Origin: Apricaphanius iberus
Taxonomy: Eukaryota > Chordata > Actinopteri > Cyprinodontiformes > Aphaniidae
Assembly (NCBI GenBank): GCA_028564705.1
Contig: JAPXFQ010002912.1
Location: 1,915,001-1,979,000, forward strand
DNA: 64,000 bases
Direction of reading: 5' to 3'
The first letter of the stretch is position 1, and each line of letters starts with the position of its first letter. The translations under genes were made by a program, and so were the position numbers. Under the pieces are notes generated by a model. It was not told the origin of the DNA and searched no databases. It worked only from the letters and a program-made list of their open reading frames with translations. Below, in pieces: positions 11,901 through 22,768 of the stretch.

Positions 11901-13285
11901 GAGAGACGCCGTGGTGCAAATCGAGGAGCGCACCTCTGCCATTACTAAGGACTTCGCCAACAAGGTGCGTTAGATTGCTTCGTTGCAAATAAGTACAAAA
12001 CTGTAATAATGTGTGCCGGACGAATCATTCTCCCCACCGTATTGACACATTTGACTTTTGGCTGTAAAGAAAAAGGTGATCTTTGGAGATTTTTGGCCCC
12101 AAAATCAACAGAAACACATCGAATGTGAATCAGTTTTGGGCTTTTAATTGCTCTGAACTATTCTTTCTCACAAAATGAAATAAATATAAAACATATGCCT
12201 TTATTTCAAACATAAAGAGTGAAAAATATACCCACACCTCCACTAGTAATTATTTAAAAGTCCTTCTGCAGCTTCTTCTGTGGTTCTCAGACGTTTCATC
12301 TCCCAATCCTCAAAGCGAAAGCAGGCCGGTTAAACTGTTGTACCATTTATCGGGCAAATTCGGTTCACCAGAATTATTATTGTTAACATTGAAATAAAAT
12401 TTTAGAGACCACCGGTCTGGTTGTGGATTTGGACGTTTTTGGAGAAACGGGTAAACAAGCCCACAGCATAATGCTGCCATCAAGAAGCGTGATCTTCGGT
12501 TTGCAAACCTCACCTTGACTCCTCGGAGTGCTTTTCTCATTGTTGTGGCTCAATCTTGTCTCCTTGTTACAATAAACATTTTCTTATCAGCGCCAGTCAG
12601 AAATATTACATGTGTCTCGTATTTTTTACAGAAATAAATATCTAGTTTATGTATGTTATCTGTTTGATAAATGCCTGATTGGTGGAGCTGTGCGTATGTT
12701 TTCCATGCTGGTATCCAGGTGACCTCAGTAAGGACGGATGTGCGTCGGATGGAGGGTCTGCGCTCCGAGTTGGACTCCGTTTTGTCCCAGGTCGGAGAGC
12801 TGGAGGAAAAGACCAATCAGGTGGAGCGCGGCATGGTCAGGCGCATCGGAGACGTCCTGGCCGGCAGCGTCGACCGCATCTCCAATCTCCGCTCTGCGTC
12901 TGAACGCAACACCAAGGCCATAGAGCAGCTCCGCAAGCGCGTCCCTGAGCTCGCCGCCGTGGACGAGCAGATCGCCGCGCGCCTGCGGGAGCTGGAGAGC
13001 GGCCGGGCTCGCCTCATCAGGACGGTAACGTTCGCCGCAGACCTCAAACCAAAGGTGGCTTCGATTAAGAGAGACTTTGGAGGGTTTGAGCCTCAGGTAT
13101 CCGACCTGACTCTCAGGATCGGGCGACTGGCAGAGGATCTCTCTGAGAGAGAGCGAGAGATTGCTGAACTCCGACAGACTTTGTTAAACCTCACTGCGGT
13201 GGAGGTAGACTTGAGTGTCACAACTAAACAGGTGAGTGAGATCGCTGAGATACCCGACATCAGAGAGATGCAAAACCAAAAATGA
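5906..13285 (+). CDS. ikbip: IKBKB-interacting protein (IKIP), short-exon isoform
   Basis: Exons 5906-6117, 6191-6308, 11743-11964 and 12719-13285 (stop TGA) join in phase to give about 372 residues, close to the known family length. Residues 1-52 are Lys-rich and cytosolic-like. Residues about 56-75 form one hydrophobic span (LMCLLSLIACGVLSWLVL). The rest is coiled coil. Strong family signatures are TSVRTDVRRMEGL, VRRIGDVLAGSVDRISNLR, LIRTVTFAADLKPKV and VSDLTLRIGRLAEDL, which line up with the C-terminal half of vertebrate IKBIP. Known role: an ER-located single-pass protein linked to IKK binding and p53-dependent apoptosis. The gene lies downstream of arfgap3 on the same strand and tail-to-tail with ckap4. 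An alternative last exon is listed separately. Confidence 0.9.
6524..8048. mobile_element. Non-autonomous hAT-like DNA transposon
   Basis: The left end TAGTGATGGGTAGA and the right end (inverse TCTACCCATCACTA) are perfect 14-bp terminal inverted repeats. They are flanked by CTCTTCAG (6516-6523) and CGCTTCAG (8049-8056), an 8-bp target duplication with one mismatch, as expected for hAT. The 1.5-kb interior codes for nothing recognisable. It sits in ikbip intron 2. Confidence 0.75.
6978..7249. mobile_element. Palindromic MITE (long inverted repeats)
   Basis: A block of about 62 bp near 6988-7050 (GCTATAGCTTCTGTAATG..., then TTTGCGTCCTTT) recurs almost perfectly inverted at about 7186-7247, separated by a loop of about 135 bp. 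The arms would fold into a long hairpin. It lies inside the hAT-like element 6524-8048 and so inserted later. No coding potential. Confidence 0.75.
10181..11086 (+). CDS. ikbip: ikbip alternative terminal exon (long coiled-coil isoform)
   Basis: After the acceptor GGCTGTAG this exon is open in phase 0 from residues LAASEGDLHEAL to ...DDLIE and stop TGA at 11086. Joined to exons 1 and 2 (110 residues) it gives a 411-residue isoform. It matches the other mammalian IKBIP isoform, with shared features such as the ISTLHD block, LEDSTKRNARV, the block around LPQVEEAVRSIL, FGTEDSMLKALSEI and NSILKMKNEL. The C terminus is very acidic (EDEEWRDEEEEP), unlike the other isoform. An AATAAA at 11328-11333 would end this transcript. 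The exon is strikingly GC-rich compared with its AT-rich introns. Long open frames on the minus strand here (such as 10214-11095) are shadows caused by that GC content. Confidence 0.88.
   Translation, partial: LAASEGDLHEALATVSTATRLQQDISTLHDVVMAMQTEENSASRDLQAVNARFLNVTETWQERLAAVTSDLAALKAEAREAHAGATEQVNAAEQRARALAKRLEELEDSTKRNARVLERTEEDDAKRAQDHLDWNTQQIHKLQEQISSLAKREAELNAELQDHIPRARQCEKQLPQVEEAVRSILKLNSDLSGAERRLEEVTLQVFGTEDSMLKALSEILEIRQELDTLQAQNSILKMKNELSVVKEAVRELTMVLRGNDDGSQADSGTSEDEEWRDEEEEPWLEDELNEESEPRHDDLIE
11328..11333 (+). terminator. Polyadenylation signal for long ikbip isoform
   Basis: A canonical AATAAA about 240 bases after the stop codon of the long terminal exon and before the next ikbip exon. 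It explains how the gene can make two 3' ends. Confidence 0.6.
11420..11718. mobile_element. Short hAT-like MITE just upstream of an ikbip exon
   Basis: Ends are TGGGGATGCACCGA and, inverted, TAGGGATGCAACGA, a common fish hAT terminus. Flanks GTAAGCTG (11412-11419) and GTAAACCG (11719-11726) agree at 6 of 8 positions, which suits an old 8-bp duplication. Its right end is only 24 bases before the ikbip exon at 11743, so it supplies nearly all the sequence just upstream of that splice acceptor. Confidence 0.65.
12140..12560 (-). mobile_element. Tc1/mariner relic
   Basis: On the minus strand a degraded transposase stretch reads Asp-Gly-Ser-Ile-Met-Leu-Trp-Ala-Cys, corresponding to the GGSxMxWGCF motif of Tc1 transposase. 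The left part contains the GGAGGTGTGGGTATA-like tail typical of these elements. It is interrupted by stops and lies in an ikbip intron. Confidence 0.55.
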
Positions 13286-13399
13286 ATTATGTTGATTAAC
13301 CTCTTTTATATGTCAAACTACTGCAGTAAACATTTAAAAAAAAATTTTTTTAATCCCATAAACATGAGGCTGTAATTTGCCACGGTGCGTTTCTCTGCA

Positions 13400-13770
13400 T
13401 CTGATTGGCTCTTAAGGCTTCGTAAGTTGTTACACACGCATCCAAACAAGATGGACAAGAAGAAAACCTGATGGTGTAGGACAGTATGACCCAAAGCCAC
13501 CCACAAAGACGTCAATGTACTTAGATGTGATATCATGTGATTTTATGTTTTTCTTCCAAATAAAAATCTGAAAAGTGTGGTGTGCATTTTTCTTCAGATC
13601 TGATCTAAACGACTCAGTTATAGTACATTTGGGGTCGTCGTCCTGCAGGTTATGACCCTGCGACCCTATCTCTACCAGGTTCTTATTGGACCAGCTTCCC
13701 TTCCCCCGATGCAGAAGTATCCCACAGCATGATGCTGCCACCTCCATGTTTCGCTTGGCCTTTTAAAACA
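13400..13770 (-). mobile_element. Tc1/mariner relic downstream of ikbip
   Basis: The phrase CACAGCATGATGCTGCCACC at about 13722-13741 is the antisense form of the conserved Tc1 transposase GGSxMxWG region. An open frame at 13430-13747 (-) covers part of it but shows no intact transposase. The ikbip 3' UTR, if it uses AATAAA at 13559-13564, would run into this relic. Confidence 0.45.
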
Positions 13771-14324
13771 GAGCAGGTTATACTGACTACTAATTAGAAG
13801 TGGTCTCACAGGATTCTAAGTAGAGAGAATACATTCTTTTTAGCTGAAATCATTTTCCTTTTAAGCATATAATTGTGCACTAGATTTTATTAGTTTAACA
13901 CATGAAAAATACACTAAAATCTGTGGCTGTCAGAATTAACTATATATGAGATTGTGAAGCAACAAGAACCTAAATCAAATATGTCATTTTATCAGAAATG
14001 TAACATCCAAAAAATAACAATTCACAGCTTTAGGTCAAACACTGTTTTTATTCTTCTAAAAAAAAAAATCTAAAAACAAAAGTGAAAAACAACGCAATAC
14101 GTGAGGAAAAGATCACAAAAAAATCTCTTTTTGCGAGTGGAGGTTTTAAAAAGGTCTGAGAAAAGAAAAGTACAGTGCAGAAGGAGTGTAGATTTGAACT
14201 TCACAGATCAGCAGTTCCAGCTTTTTCTGCTTCCCCTAAACAAAATGTGCATGCGGGCGTTGCATGACTAGTAGTCCGTGAGTTATTTTTCCTCCTGAGA
14301 GGCAGTGAACGCCTCGTCTTTGAT
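13771..14324. other. 3' intergenic space between ikbip and ckap4
   Basis: Convergent 3' UTR region. TTTATT at 14047-14052 (AATAAA on the minus strand), about 275 bases past the ckap4 stop, is a good candidate polyadenylation signal for ckap4. Nothing else is recognised. Confidence 0.45.
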
Positions 14325-17300
14325 CTATATTCTGTTCTCCAAAGTAGTCAGTCGCTTCTCCAGCTCCTCCAGCTGCTGATCCAAGCCCGATTCCTTAGCG
14401 GATAACTGGTTCTGGGATTCAACCACAGCAGCTAACTTGTTCTGCAGTTCCTCCAGGCTGCTTTGTCCTTCATCTCGCTTACCTTCTGCTAAACCGGCCA
14501 GTGCCTGCGTCGTCTCCTGCACTGCCTCTTGCAGAGAGCGAATGGCCTCGTCTTGGCTTTCTAGCGTGGCTGCTTTCCTCCTCACTTCTTCGACTGCTGT
14601 TCTTAAGCTCTCCAGCTCCACCTTCACAGAAGCTGAGCCCTCCGAAGCTGGCCGAGTCTGATCTCCACTCACAGCTATGTTGGACTGGAGCTCCTCCATG
14701 CGGCTTTTCACAGCCTCCAGCTCCTGCTTCAGATCAGTTATTACTCTCTCCACCGCCGCCCCCTGTGCAGACAGACTGCTTTCGTGCCCGTCATATTTGG
14801 CGAGCAGCGAATCCACCTTGCTGCTGATGTCTGACAGCGACCCAGACATCGAATCTCCACTTTCCTCCGACGATTTAACCCTGACCTCTAGATCCTCGGA
14901 TCGTTTCTGAGCCTGAGCCGCTGCAGCGTTCACTTTCTCCTCCACGGTGTGAACAGCAGTGGCGACCTCCTCCACGCTGTTCTGCAGGGTCACAGTCTGG
15001 TCCTCCAGGGCCTGAACTCCTGCCTCCGCAGCAGACAGGGACTGCTTAAGGCTCCCGGCGGTCTCCTGCATCACCGACCTCACAGATTCAACCTCCTGAG
15101 ATAGAGAGGTTACCTCCCTGTTGCGAGTTTGGAGCTCCTCTCTCACCGCTCCTATCTGCTCCCTGAGGGAAACAGAGGTGGCGTCTGCTTCCTCTTTGGC
15201 CGTTTTGATTTCAGCTACAAGTTCGACAATGGTGGAGAGCTCCTGCTTGAGAAGCCCGGGGTCTGCGGCGTCGCCCAGCCGGGCTTTGAGGTCAGCTAGC
15301 TGACGCTGCGCTTCTCCCTGACCCTCGGTGAACTCTTCGACGCTGGCTGAGATGGACTGGCTCACCTCAGCCAGACGCTCTTCCACCGTCTTCTCAAGGG
15401 AGGAGAAGTCCTTCTCTCGAGCCTCCTTCACCTCCCTGATCCCCTCCGACAGGTCCCTGAGTAGATCGTTCTGGAGCTTCTGAAGCGCCTCCTCCACCCT
15501 CCTGGTCTCCACCTCGCCTCTCTTCACGCGGCTCACGGCCGCCTCCAGCTCCACCCGTGTGATGCCCAGCGACGACTCCAGTCCATCGACGTTGCTTCGC
15601 AGAGACTCCACCTTGACAAGAGACGGAAACGATCTCCATTAATGCCAACTGTGATCAGGTAGATCAGGTTTCTGACCACATCGTCATCTTCATGAGTTGG
15701 GCAAAAGCAATGCACTCTAACTAGAAACCAAAGACATTTGCAAGGGAAATAAGGCCTACAGCATTAGATGTTTTTCCATGTATTCCATCTTTAACTTTTT
15801 TGCTTAAAAGCCCAATCCTAGTCCAAAGCTCATGGCTTTAGTAAAGCCACTTAGGAAATCTCCACATGTTTACATGAGGGCAGAGCCAGCCCAAGGGAAA
15901 AGCGAAATAAGCGGCTGCTTTAAGGCCCCAAACGGGTCTGGGGCCCCCTCATATTGATGAAATTGAACAGAGACTACAGATGTTAAGATTTATGAAAATG
16001 TAACTATTATTCATTTGGTTTTAGTGTTGATTATTTCAAATTTTTAAATTGTTTGTAACCAATTATGCTGTTAAGATTTTTTTAATTAAAATTCTTTTTT
16101 TTTTTTTACATTAAAACTTTTTTTGCAAAAACATTTACATCAATTACATTTAAAGGAATAAAAAACATGTACTATAACATTTAATTTCGGAATAATGTAT
16201 GTAATTATATTTAAAATTTTGAATAAAATTAAAATAAATTTAAAATTACTTTTTAATATTTATTGTTTGTTGTGTTACCATTGTTACAATCTGATGCTTT
16301 AGTTTAACCTTTTTTTATTTAATTTGAGCTTCAGATCATCTCAGATATTAACAATTACGTCTGATTACTGTAACAGTATCTTCACAGGTCTGCATAAAAA
16401 AAATCAATCAGACAATTGCAGCTGATCCAGAAAGCTGCTGTTCGTGTTCTCACTAGAACCAGGAAAGTAGAACACATCACCCCCCACCCTAAAGTCCTTA
16501 CACTGGCTCCCTGTAGCTCAGAGAATAGACTTCAAAGTGCTTTTATTCATCTATAAATCATTGAATGGGTTAGCACCAGAGTACATTAGAGATCTGTTAT
16601 CAAGGTACAAACCATCCAGATCACTCAGGTCGTCCAGCTCTAGTCTACTAATCGTCCCTAGAACCAGAACCAAGCATGAGGAAGCAGCTTTCAGTTTCTA
16701 TGCTCCCCATATTTGGAACAAACTACCGGAGGAATGCAAAACTGCAGAGACACAGAATTTTTTTAAATCTAAAATAAAAACTTAACTATTTAGACTTGCT
16801 TATGTATAACTGATACCATTATTGCCAATACTATTAATAAACGTCTTTATCCTGAATTGTTGTTTTTAATCAAATGCTATTTGTTTTAGAAATGTTTGTT
16901 TATGCTTTCTATTATGGATTCTGTTTTTAATTTTCACATTTCAGACTTAAATGATCATCTTTCCAATTTTGAAGATTGGCTAAGATAAATTTGCATCTTT
17001 TCTCATTTATGGAAAAGGGAAATGTAAGTGGAGAAAAGCTCCCATTAAATTTTTTATTTTATTTTTTACATTTGAGGGGCGTTATGAAGAGCGCAGCAAT
17101 AAACTACCTTTAACACCCTCTCCACTTTGAATTATGGTGGTGGGAGTATTATACTGTGGGGATGCAATTGCAGAAATAAGTTAATATTTTTTGTGATTTA
17201 CAGGTTTCATACCCATAAATCTTAGGTACGTGATGAAATTTTTTAAGGTTTGATATCCTCCTGAAACTGACCTTGTCTTGCAGCTTTATTGAAAGTGATT

Positions 17301-18302
17301 TCTCCAAGGATAAAAGTTAGAGAGAAAAGGCAGTAGAAGATACGGTTTAGCTCAAAGCATATTCATGTGTAGGAATGGTCTAGTTAAAGTCTGAAACCTA
17401 ATCCTTACTGATGTTTAAAGATGCCCTACATCCAGTCTGATCATGAGGGGTTTTTGTCAAGAAGAATTTGCTGATATTTTAGCCTCTAGAGGCACAAATC
17501 TGGTTAAAAAATAACCCAAAAGACCAGTAACTTTAACCAAAAGGTAGTTCTACAGAAGAGAAGCCACTCTTTAGATTATTTAAGAACAATATAAACAAAA
17601 GTCTTTCCTACTATTTGCAGCCTCCAGAATAGCTTTTCAATAACAAAGGGTTGTTAAGCTGTTTTCAGCTCACATTCTAACAGTTTCAAAGAAAAGTTCT
17701 GGGTGTCAGAGCTTTTGTCACTTGAGACTGAGGACTCATCTCATCCTGCTCAGATTTATAAGTGCCAGAAAGAAAATAAAATCGAGGAAAATTGATGATG
17801 ACAGAGTTATACATTGCTTTTAATACAAAAGTAATTAGAATTCAGCGAACCTGTTCCAGTTGTCTCCCAGCTTAAATCTCTGAAACAAACGCATCTAAAA
17901 CCAATAACGTCACTTTTATTACCCAGACACCAGTCATATCACATTTCAGTCATGTTTCATTGATTACTGAGTTTTTCTACCCACCTGTTGAACAACGCTC
18001 TCCATTTTTGTACCCAGCTCTGCGCCTCGCCGTGCGCTTTCTTCATGCTTTCCATGGATCTGACGGACTTCCTCCACTACTTGTTGTAAATAGAAAGCTG
18101 CAAATCCCGCAGCGCCAATCATTGCGATGTAAAACGCCGTGGTTACAAGAAGGCCGAAGCAGCTACCTGTGCGGGACCCCTGGGGCCCGGGGCCACTCAC
18201 CCCGTTGGTGGCGCCTCCACTCTTTTGGCTTTTCTTGGACGCATCATCCTGGCCGGGCGCTGCGGTTTTTTCGCTGTTCTTTGGTCGGTTTTTTGTTGTC
18301 AT
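14325..18302 (-). CDS. ckap4: Cytoskeleton-associated protein 4 (CLIMP-63)
   Basis: Two exons on the minus strand: 18302-17985 (residues 1-106) and 15611-14325 (428 residues and stop TAG), joined in phase 0 with consensus borders, about 534 residues. The family is usually near 600. Residues 1-47 are Lys/Gly/Pro-rich and cytosolic. Cys48 sits at the membrane edge, like the palmitoylated cysteine of mammalian CKAP4. A single hydrophobic span covers about residues 49-72 (FGLLVTTAFYIAMIGAAGFAAFYL). The rest is continuous heptad coiled coil with VESLRSNVDGLESSLG and many LExL/VEEx repeats. Known role: ER-sheet spacer and microtubule anchor, also a surface receptor. The two-exon structure with a very long second exon agrees with CKAP4. 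The ATG has A at -3. Confidence 0.88.
15612..17984 (-). other. ckap4 intron (2.4 kb)
   Basis: The intron contains the LINE fragment at 16320-16800 and, near 17090-17190, a TATGGTGGTGGGAGTATTAT phrase that resembles a sense-strand Tc1 transposase remnant. The rest is AT-rich without a recognised feature. Confidence 0.5.
16320..16800 (+). mobile_element. L2/CR1-like LINE fragment (end of reverse-transcriptase ORF)
   Basis: The plus strand reads QLIQKAAVRVLTRTRK, then after a frameshift LLFIYKSLNGLAPEYIRDLL and FYAPHIWNKLPEE. This order is the C-terminal end of L2-type non-LTR retrotransposon ORF2 in fish. Only the 3' end is present, with stops and a frameshift, as in 5'-truncated dead copies. 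It is antisense to ckap4. Confidence 0.75.
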
Positions 18303-18612
18303 CTTTCAGTGGAGGCTCGGCACGAATGAGTTTGCAGGGAAGTGTGGCTGCTGGTTGTGTCGTCGTGGATGGAGAGGGTTCCCAGTTCAGCCCTACTGGC
18401 TGCAGCAGCAGCGTATCAGGGAGCGCGTCGTGTCTTTCCACGGGGCTTTTTAGCGTCGAGGTATGCGGATGGGGGCTGTCCTATGTGTCCAAAAAGTAGA
18501 GTCTGCATGGGTCTGGGTAGATTTCATAAAACCACCAGGAAACAACGAATTGTGCCGTTTTAAAAATGCCACAGTGAGGTATTATTATTTTGTTGTATGA
18601 TTTTATTGCCAC
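18303..18612 (-). promoter_or_regulatory. ckap4 5' UTR and promoter region
   Basis: The GC-richer stretch just upstream of the ckap4 start codon has several CpGs and CAG/GCTGC runs and no TATA box near the ATG. This suits a CpG-type housekeeping promoter. The start site cannot be placed. Confidence 0.4.
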
Positions 18613-19216
18613 AGAAAAGAAAAAGAGAGACGCCTTTTTGAATATTTTAACATCTCTGAGTCGTGTTAAAACTTATTAGACTTTAAAAAGAGTAGTTTTA
18701 ACTCCGAAAAAAACAACCACTTCCATTTACCATGCGTTTAATCGCCTCTTATATACATACGTTAGGTCACTAAAACATGATCGAGCTTGCCTGATGTAAA
18801 CTTGCTGGAGAGCAGCGCAGGGTGGAGCCCCCCTACTTTCCTCCAGCATGCTCCTCCTTTCATACGTGGCAGCTGTGGTCTGCAGGCGGCCACATCCCAT
18901 AATTAGGCTCCATATCTGTTCTGCAGCATACATATCCGAAAACCCAGAACTTCAAAATTCTTGGATTAAAACGTTGAAACGTGAAAATATGCTGAAAAGA
19001 TTTCAAGTTTATGTATTTGTTCCTAATAGTGCTTTTTTTTATAGAGGATAATCTGCCTTCATTTTTTCTGTAAGATTTTTAGAATTCTATGTTGTAGCAA
19101 AATCATTAAGCATTCTGGAAATAACCGCACGAAAATCCAAAATGTGTTAATTTATGCATATTTTTCACCGTCAAGTGACACTAAAGGAACGTTTAAATCT
19201 AACATCCAAACATCCA
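18613..19216. repeat. Duplicated upstream segment, copy A (near ckap4)
   Basis: This segment aligns by eye with 30428-30933 over about 500-600 bases with scattered differences. Shared blocks include CCAGCATGCTCCTCCTTTCA, GGCCACATCCCAT, GGATTAAAACGTTGAAAC versus GGACTAAAACGTTGAAAC, and CTGGAAATAAC.GCACGAAAAT. Copy A starts about 310 bases upstream of the ckap4 ATG. It could be a segmental duplication or an unrecognised interspersed repeat. Confidence 0.7.
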
Positions 19217-19689
19217 GTGTTGTCAGGTACTTTGAAATAGTAATCTGATTAATGATTACTTTCGATCAACAAACTGCATTATACTTCAGCAACGTATTTC
19301 GGATATTGACTCATCATTCCAGAGCACCTGCTGTCATTTTTCTACACCCCAGTTTTCTTACATACTTGAGTCGGTTGACCTTATATTTTAAATGAATGTA
19401 ATATAAAATATAATGACAATATTTTGGGATGTATCTAATAATAATAAATGTATCGCATTGATCTGATTTAGCTGACTTTTACTCTTTGTCTTCCATCAGT
19501 GGCACTTTTAGAATTTTTAATTCTACGTGGTTGTAGGACATGTATTATTATATATATTATTATTATTATTATTATTACTAAAGGCATAGTTGTGTATTTT
19601 TATAAGCAGTATATTTCGTAAAACGTTGAAAAGATGTGTTAAGAGTGTTTCTTTGACATCCAGTCTCTCTTTAGGATGGGAATCGTGAC
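19217..19689. other. AT-rich spacer with ATT microsatellite
   Basis: No gene is seen. A TAT/ATT trinucleotide run occupies about 19545-19577. Confidence 0.5.
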
Positions 19690-20374
19690 AAATAACTGTC
19701 CAGTCTCTTCAAGATCTTGTTGAAGATTGTCAAAACTATACTGCCACCTCTCCTAGACACTTCCATACCTCCACAGGGATGTCATCAAGTCCAAATGCAT
19801 TTCCCCCTCATCATCTTTAATAATCTTAGCTACCTCCTCATCCATAACAATCACCTCTTCCACTCTATATTCTCTCTCATTTTCCTCATGCATCAGCTCT
19901 TCAAAGTACTATTTTTTATGTTCTCATCACACACTTTGCACCTGTCAAAACATTTCCACCAACACCCCTAATCACTCTTACCTGTTGCACATCCTTTCCA
20001 TCTCTGTGTCTCTGCATTGCCAACCTGTACAAATTACTCTCTCACTCCCAACTGTCCTAACCACACAGGTCATCATACAGTACTATGTCCTTTGTTCACC
20101 AACATGTCCGGTAAAGTCTGCACCAATAATCCCTCTCAACTCTGGGGTTACACCGCATCAAATCATCTAGGTCACTCCGGAATACAATTTTTCTCTTCTA
20201 ACTCAAATCCTACTTGCTGGGCATAACCACTAAAAACATTAACTGTGTTTACACGCAGCCTGTTCGAAACCGGAGTATTAGCAACAACCCGGTCACGCAC
20301 GGCCAAGTAAACACCGGCAAAAAACAGAATATGCTCGTATCCGTGTTTTTAAAAACCAGAATATTACCCCTGGG

Positions 20375-22549
20375 CAGTGTTGGGGAGAATACTTTGTAAG
20401 TGTATTTAGTTACAGAATACTGAATACCTGCTTTAAAATGTATTTTGTTACGTATTCCATTACTTTGCTGCATCCTGGTAGTGTATTTTAAATACGTGGA
20501 ATACTTCCCCTTAAAAACAGCATTTAAGTCTTTTAAATGTCCCAAAATGTGCTGGTAGCTAGCTACTCCTGCAGAAAAACAGAGGTCATATTAATGCTAA
20601 ACATTAGGTTCTGACTGGGAACAAATTAAAAAGTATTTCATTCTTTTTGGCACAACACTGTTACCTCTCAATGACCAAAAACCAACCAAACTATTTTTTA
20701 GCAGTAATAGCTCTTTACATTTTATTAGATTTTATATTTAGTAATTTGAAATTAATTTTAGCTGTTTTGCATCCACAGCCAATTAGGCTATTTGCGACTT
20801 TCTGCCACAAACATGCAAAGTATTGTAAACTGACATCCATTGCACTCCAAATTGAAAGCTTTTATCCTTATAGTAATAATTTTTGAGAAAGCCATCACAA
20901 CAATGTATATTCAAGCTAAGGTCATGTCAGATACAACCAGCACCGACACTGTAACTGTGAGAAATGACCTGGCTAACACGATATAGGCCCTGCCAAATAA
21001 TGGACAAATTAAAAACAGTGGTAGAGGATTTTTGTTTTGTTTTTTGTACATCGTTGCAGTGTCTCTTAATTTTTGTGTGACTTTCAGATACCTTGAAAGG
21101 CTGGCCAGCCGGATGCTTTATGTTTCTAGTTTGCTGTTGACATTGGTGATATGCAGTGCTGCCTGAGACCCGCCAACAAAGTTTACAAAAAAATGTAAGA
21201 ATTTTCCCACCTGGATCATCCCTACCCTTTGCAAAAAATATTTTAGGTGGTAAGGCAAGGCAAGTTTATTTGTAGAGCACAATTCAAAGTGCTTCCCAGT
21301 TGCATAAATTTAGAAACCAGATAAACAGAAAAAAAACATCATCTTAAAAATAATTAATTACAATAAAAAGCAAAAATGCAGATATTTATTTCAATTGTCA
21401 TATGCACTGGTAAAAATAACTGTTTTCAGCCTGGATTTAAACGTTGTTAGAGTTGAGGCTTGTCTCACATCCTCATGAAGACTGCTCCATATTTTAGCTG
21501 CCTGAAACTGAAATGCAGCCTCACTGTGTTTATTGTTGACTCTGGGAACCACCAGGAGACCCCTCCCTGAAGTTCTAAGGGCCCGAGATGTTTCATATGA
21601 CTCTAACGTTTCAGAGATGTACTTTGGTGCCAATCCATGAAAAGACTTGTACACAAGCAGAGCTGTTATAAATTCTACTCTCTGAGCGACAGGAAGCCAG
21701 TGCAGAGACCGGAGCACTGGACTAATATGGTCGTATTTCCTGGTTCTTGTCAGGACTCGAGCAGCAGGAATAAGGAGGCATGTACAAGTTGAATAAAAGT
21801 GGTCCCAAGATTGACCCCTGGGGGACTCCACAGGTCATGGGAATTTTGTCTGAAACACAGTTGCCATCAGAGCGGTCTCAGTGCTGTGGTGAGGCCTAAA
21901 GCCTGACTGGAAAGTAAACACATTGTTAGACAGGAGAAAGTAAGTAATATGAAAATGCCGCTTCATTAATTGATACCAAATTACAGCTGCTCCAGCAATC
22001 ACTGGAATTTGCCTGCATACTTCACAGTTGGACACCAGAAGCATTGTGGTGCGACTCGATGACTAGTGTTGCCAGATTTGATATTTTCCCTCGTTTTAAC
22101 CACCATGGGTTTAGCTGAGATTTTGTCAGGAAAGTTTGAATGCATAATTTCCTTCACTGCTATTAGGTTTATCTAGCTTCGGTTGTGGCTCCAACCCCCC
22201 CAACCCCCCCCAGCTCCGGGTCTGAATCCATACCTAGCAACTCACGTTTACGTTTTTGTTTGATTGTCGGGAGTGTTTCGGCCATAAGATATCTATGGTT
22301 TCAGCAGCATGTTGTTTAGTGGTATTATGGGATAGTCTACACAGCGCGGAGATAAACATTTCCAAAAGTTATATGTTCATCTTTCAGGTGGAAAGTAGAA
22401 AACGCACAAGTATTCCAATGGTATTACGAAAGTAACTGTATTCTGAATACCATGTTTAAAAATAGTATCTGTAACGGAATACAGTTATTCATAATTAGTA
22501 TTCTTAATACGTACCGCCGGTACATGTATACTGTTGCTACCCAGCACTG
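20375..22549. mobile_element. DNA transposon with CAGTGTTGGG ends and 8-bp target duplication
   Basis: The left end CAGTGTTGGGGAG and right end CCCAGCACTG (inverse CAGTGCTGGG) are flanked by identical CCCCTGGG octamers (20367-20374 and 22550-22557). An exact 8-bp duplication fits hAT or Zisupton-type elements. Inner ends share GAATACTTTGTAAGTGTATTTAGT-type sequence with the 98-bp relative at 43954-44051. The 2.2-kb interior has no transposase, but contains an L2-like LINE fragment (21243-22060). Confidence 0.8.
21243..22060 (-). mobile_element. L2-like LINE fragment nested in DNA transposon
   Basis: On the minus strand, 22044-21835 includes FQSGFRPHHSTETAL, the reverse-transcriptase block of L2/Rex-type LINEs. 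21831-21391 gives RVLTRTRKYDHISPVLRSLHWLPV, ALLVYKSFHGLAPKYI and IWSSLHEDVRQAST, the C-terminal end of ORF2. The region between those motifs is deleted. The tail at 21243-21300 (GGCAAGGCAAGTTTATTTG inverse) is a typical 3' end of this family. Dead copy. Confidence 0.8.
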
Positions 22550-22735
22550 CCCCTGGGGTACCCCTTTTCTAACCTGAATATTTGGTCATGTGAACGCGCA
22601 TTTGCCTATCCCCATCAAAATCATCAGAATCATTGATTTGTGTTCTGCGCATGTTCTATTTGCAAGGAATCTTAGTTTTTTGAATAGAGGAACTTCTTGT
22701 GTGGCATACAAATTTCATGTATACAGAAGTAACTC

Positions 22736-22768
22736 TATCTGCTCTCTCTCTCTCTCTACCTCTCTCTG
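22736..22768. repeat. CT microsatellite
   Basis: A TCTCTC-rich run, interrupted once, within the relic of the RTE-like element. Confidence 0.8.

Noticed and set aside
14437..14910. Plus-strand frames opposite the ckap4 long exon
   Set aside because: Ser/Leu-rich translations of antisense coiled-coil codons; no independent evidence.
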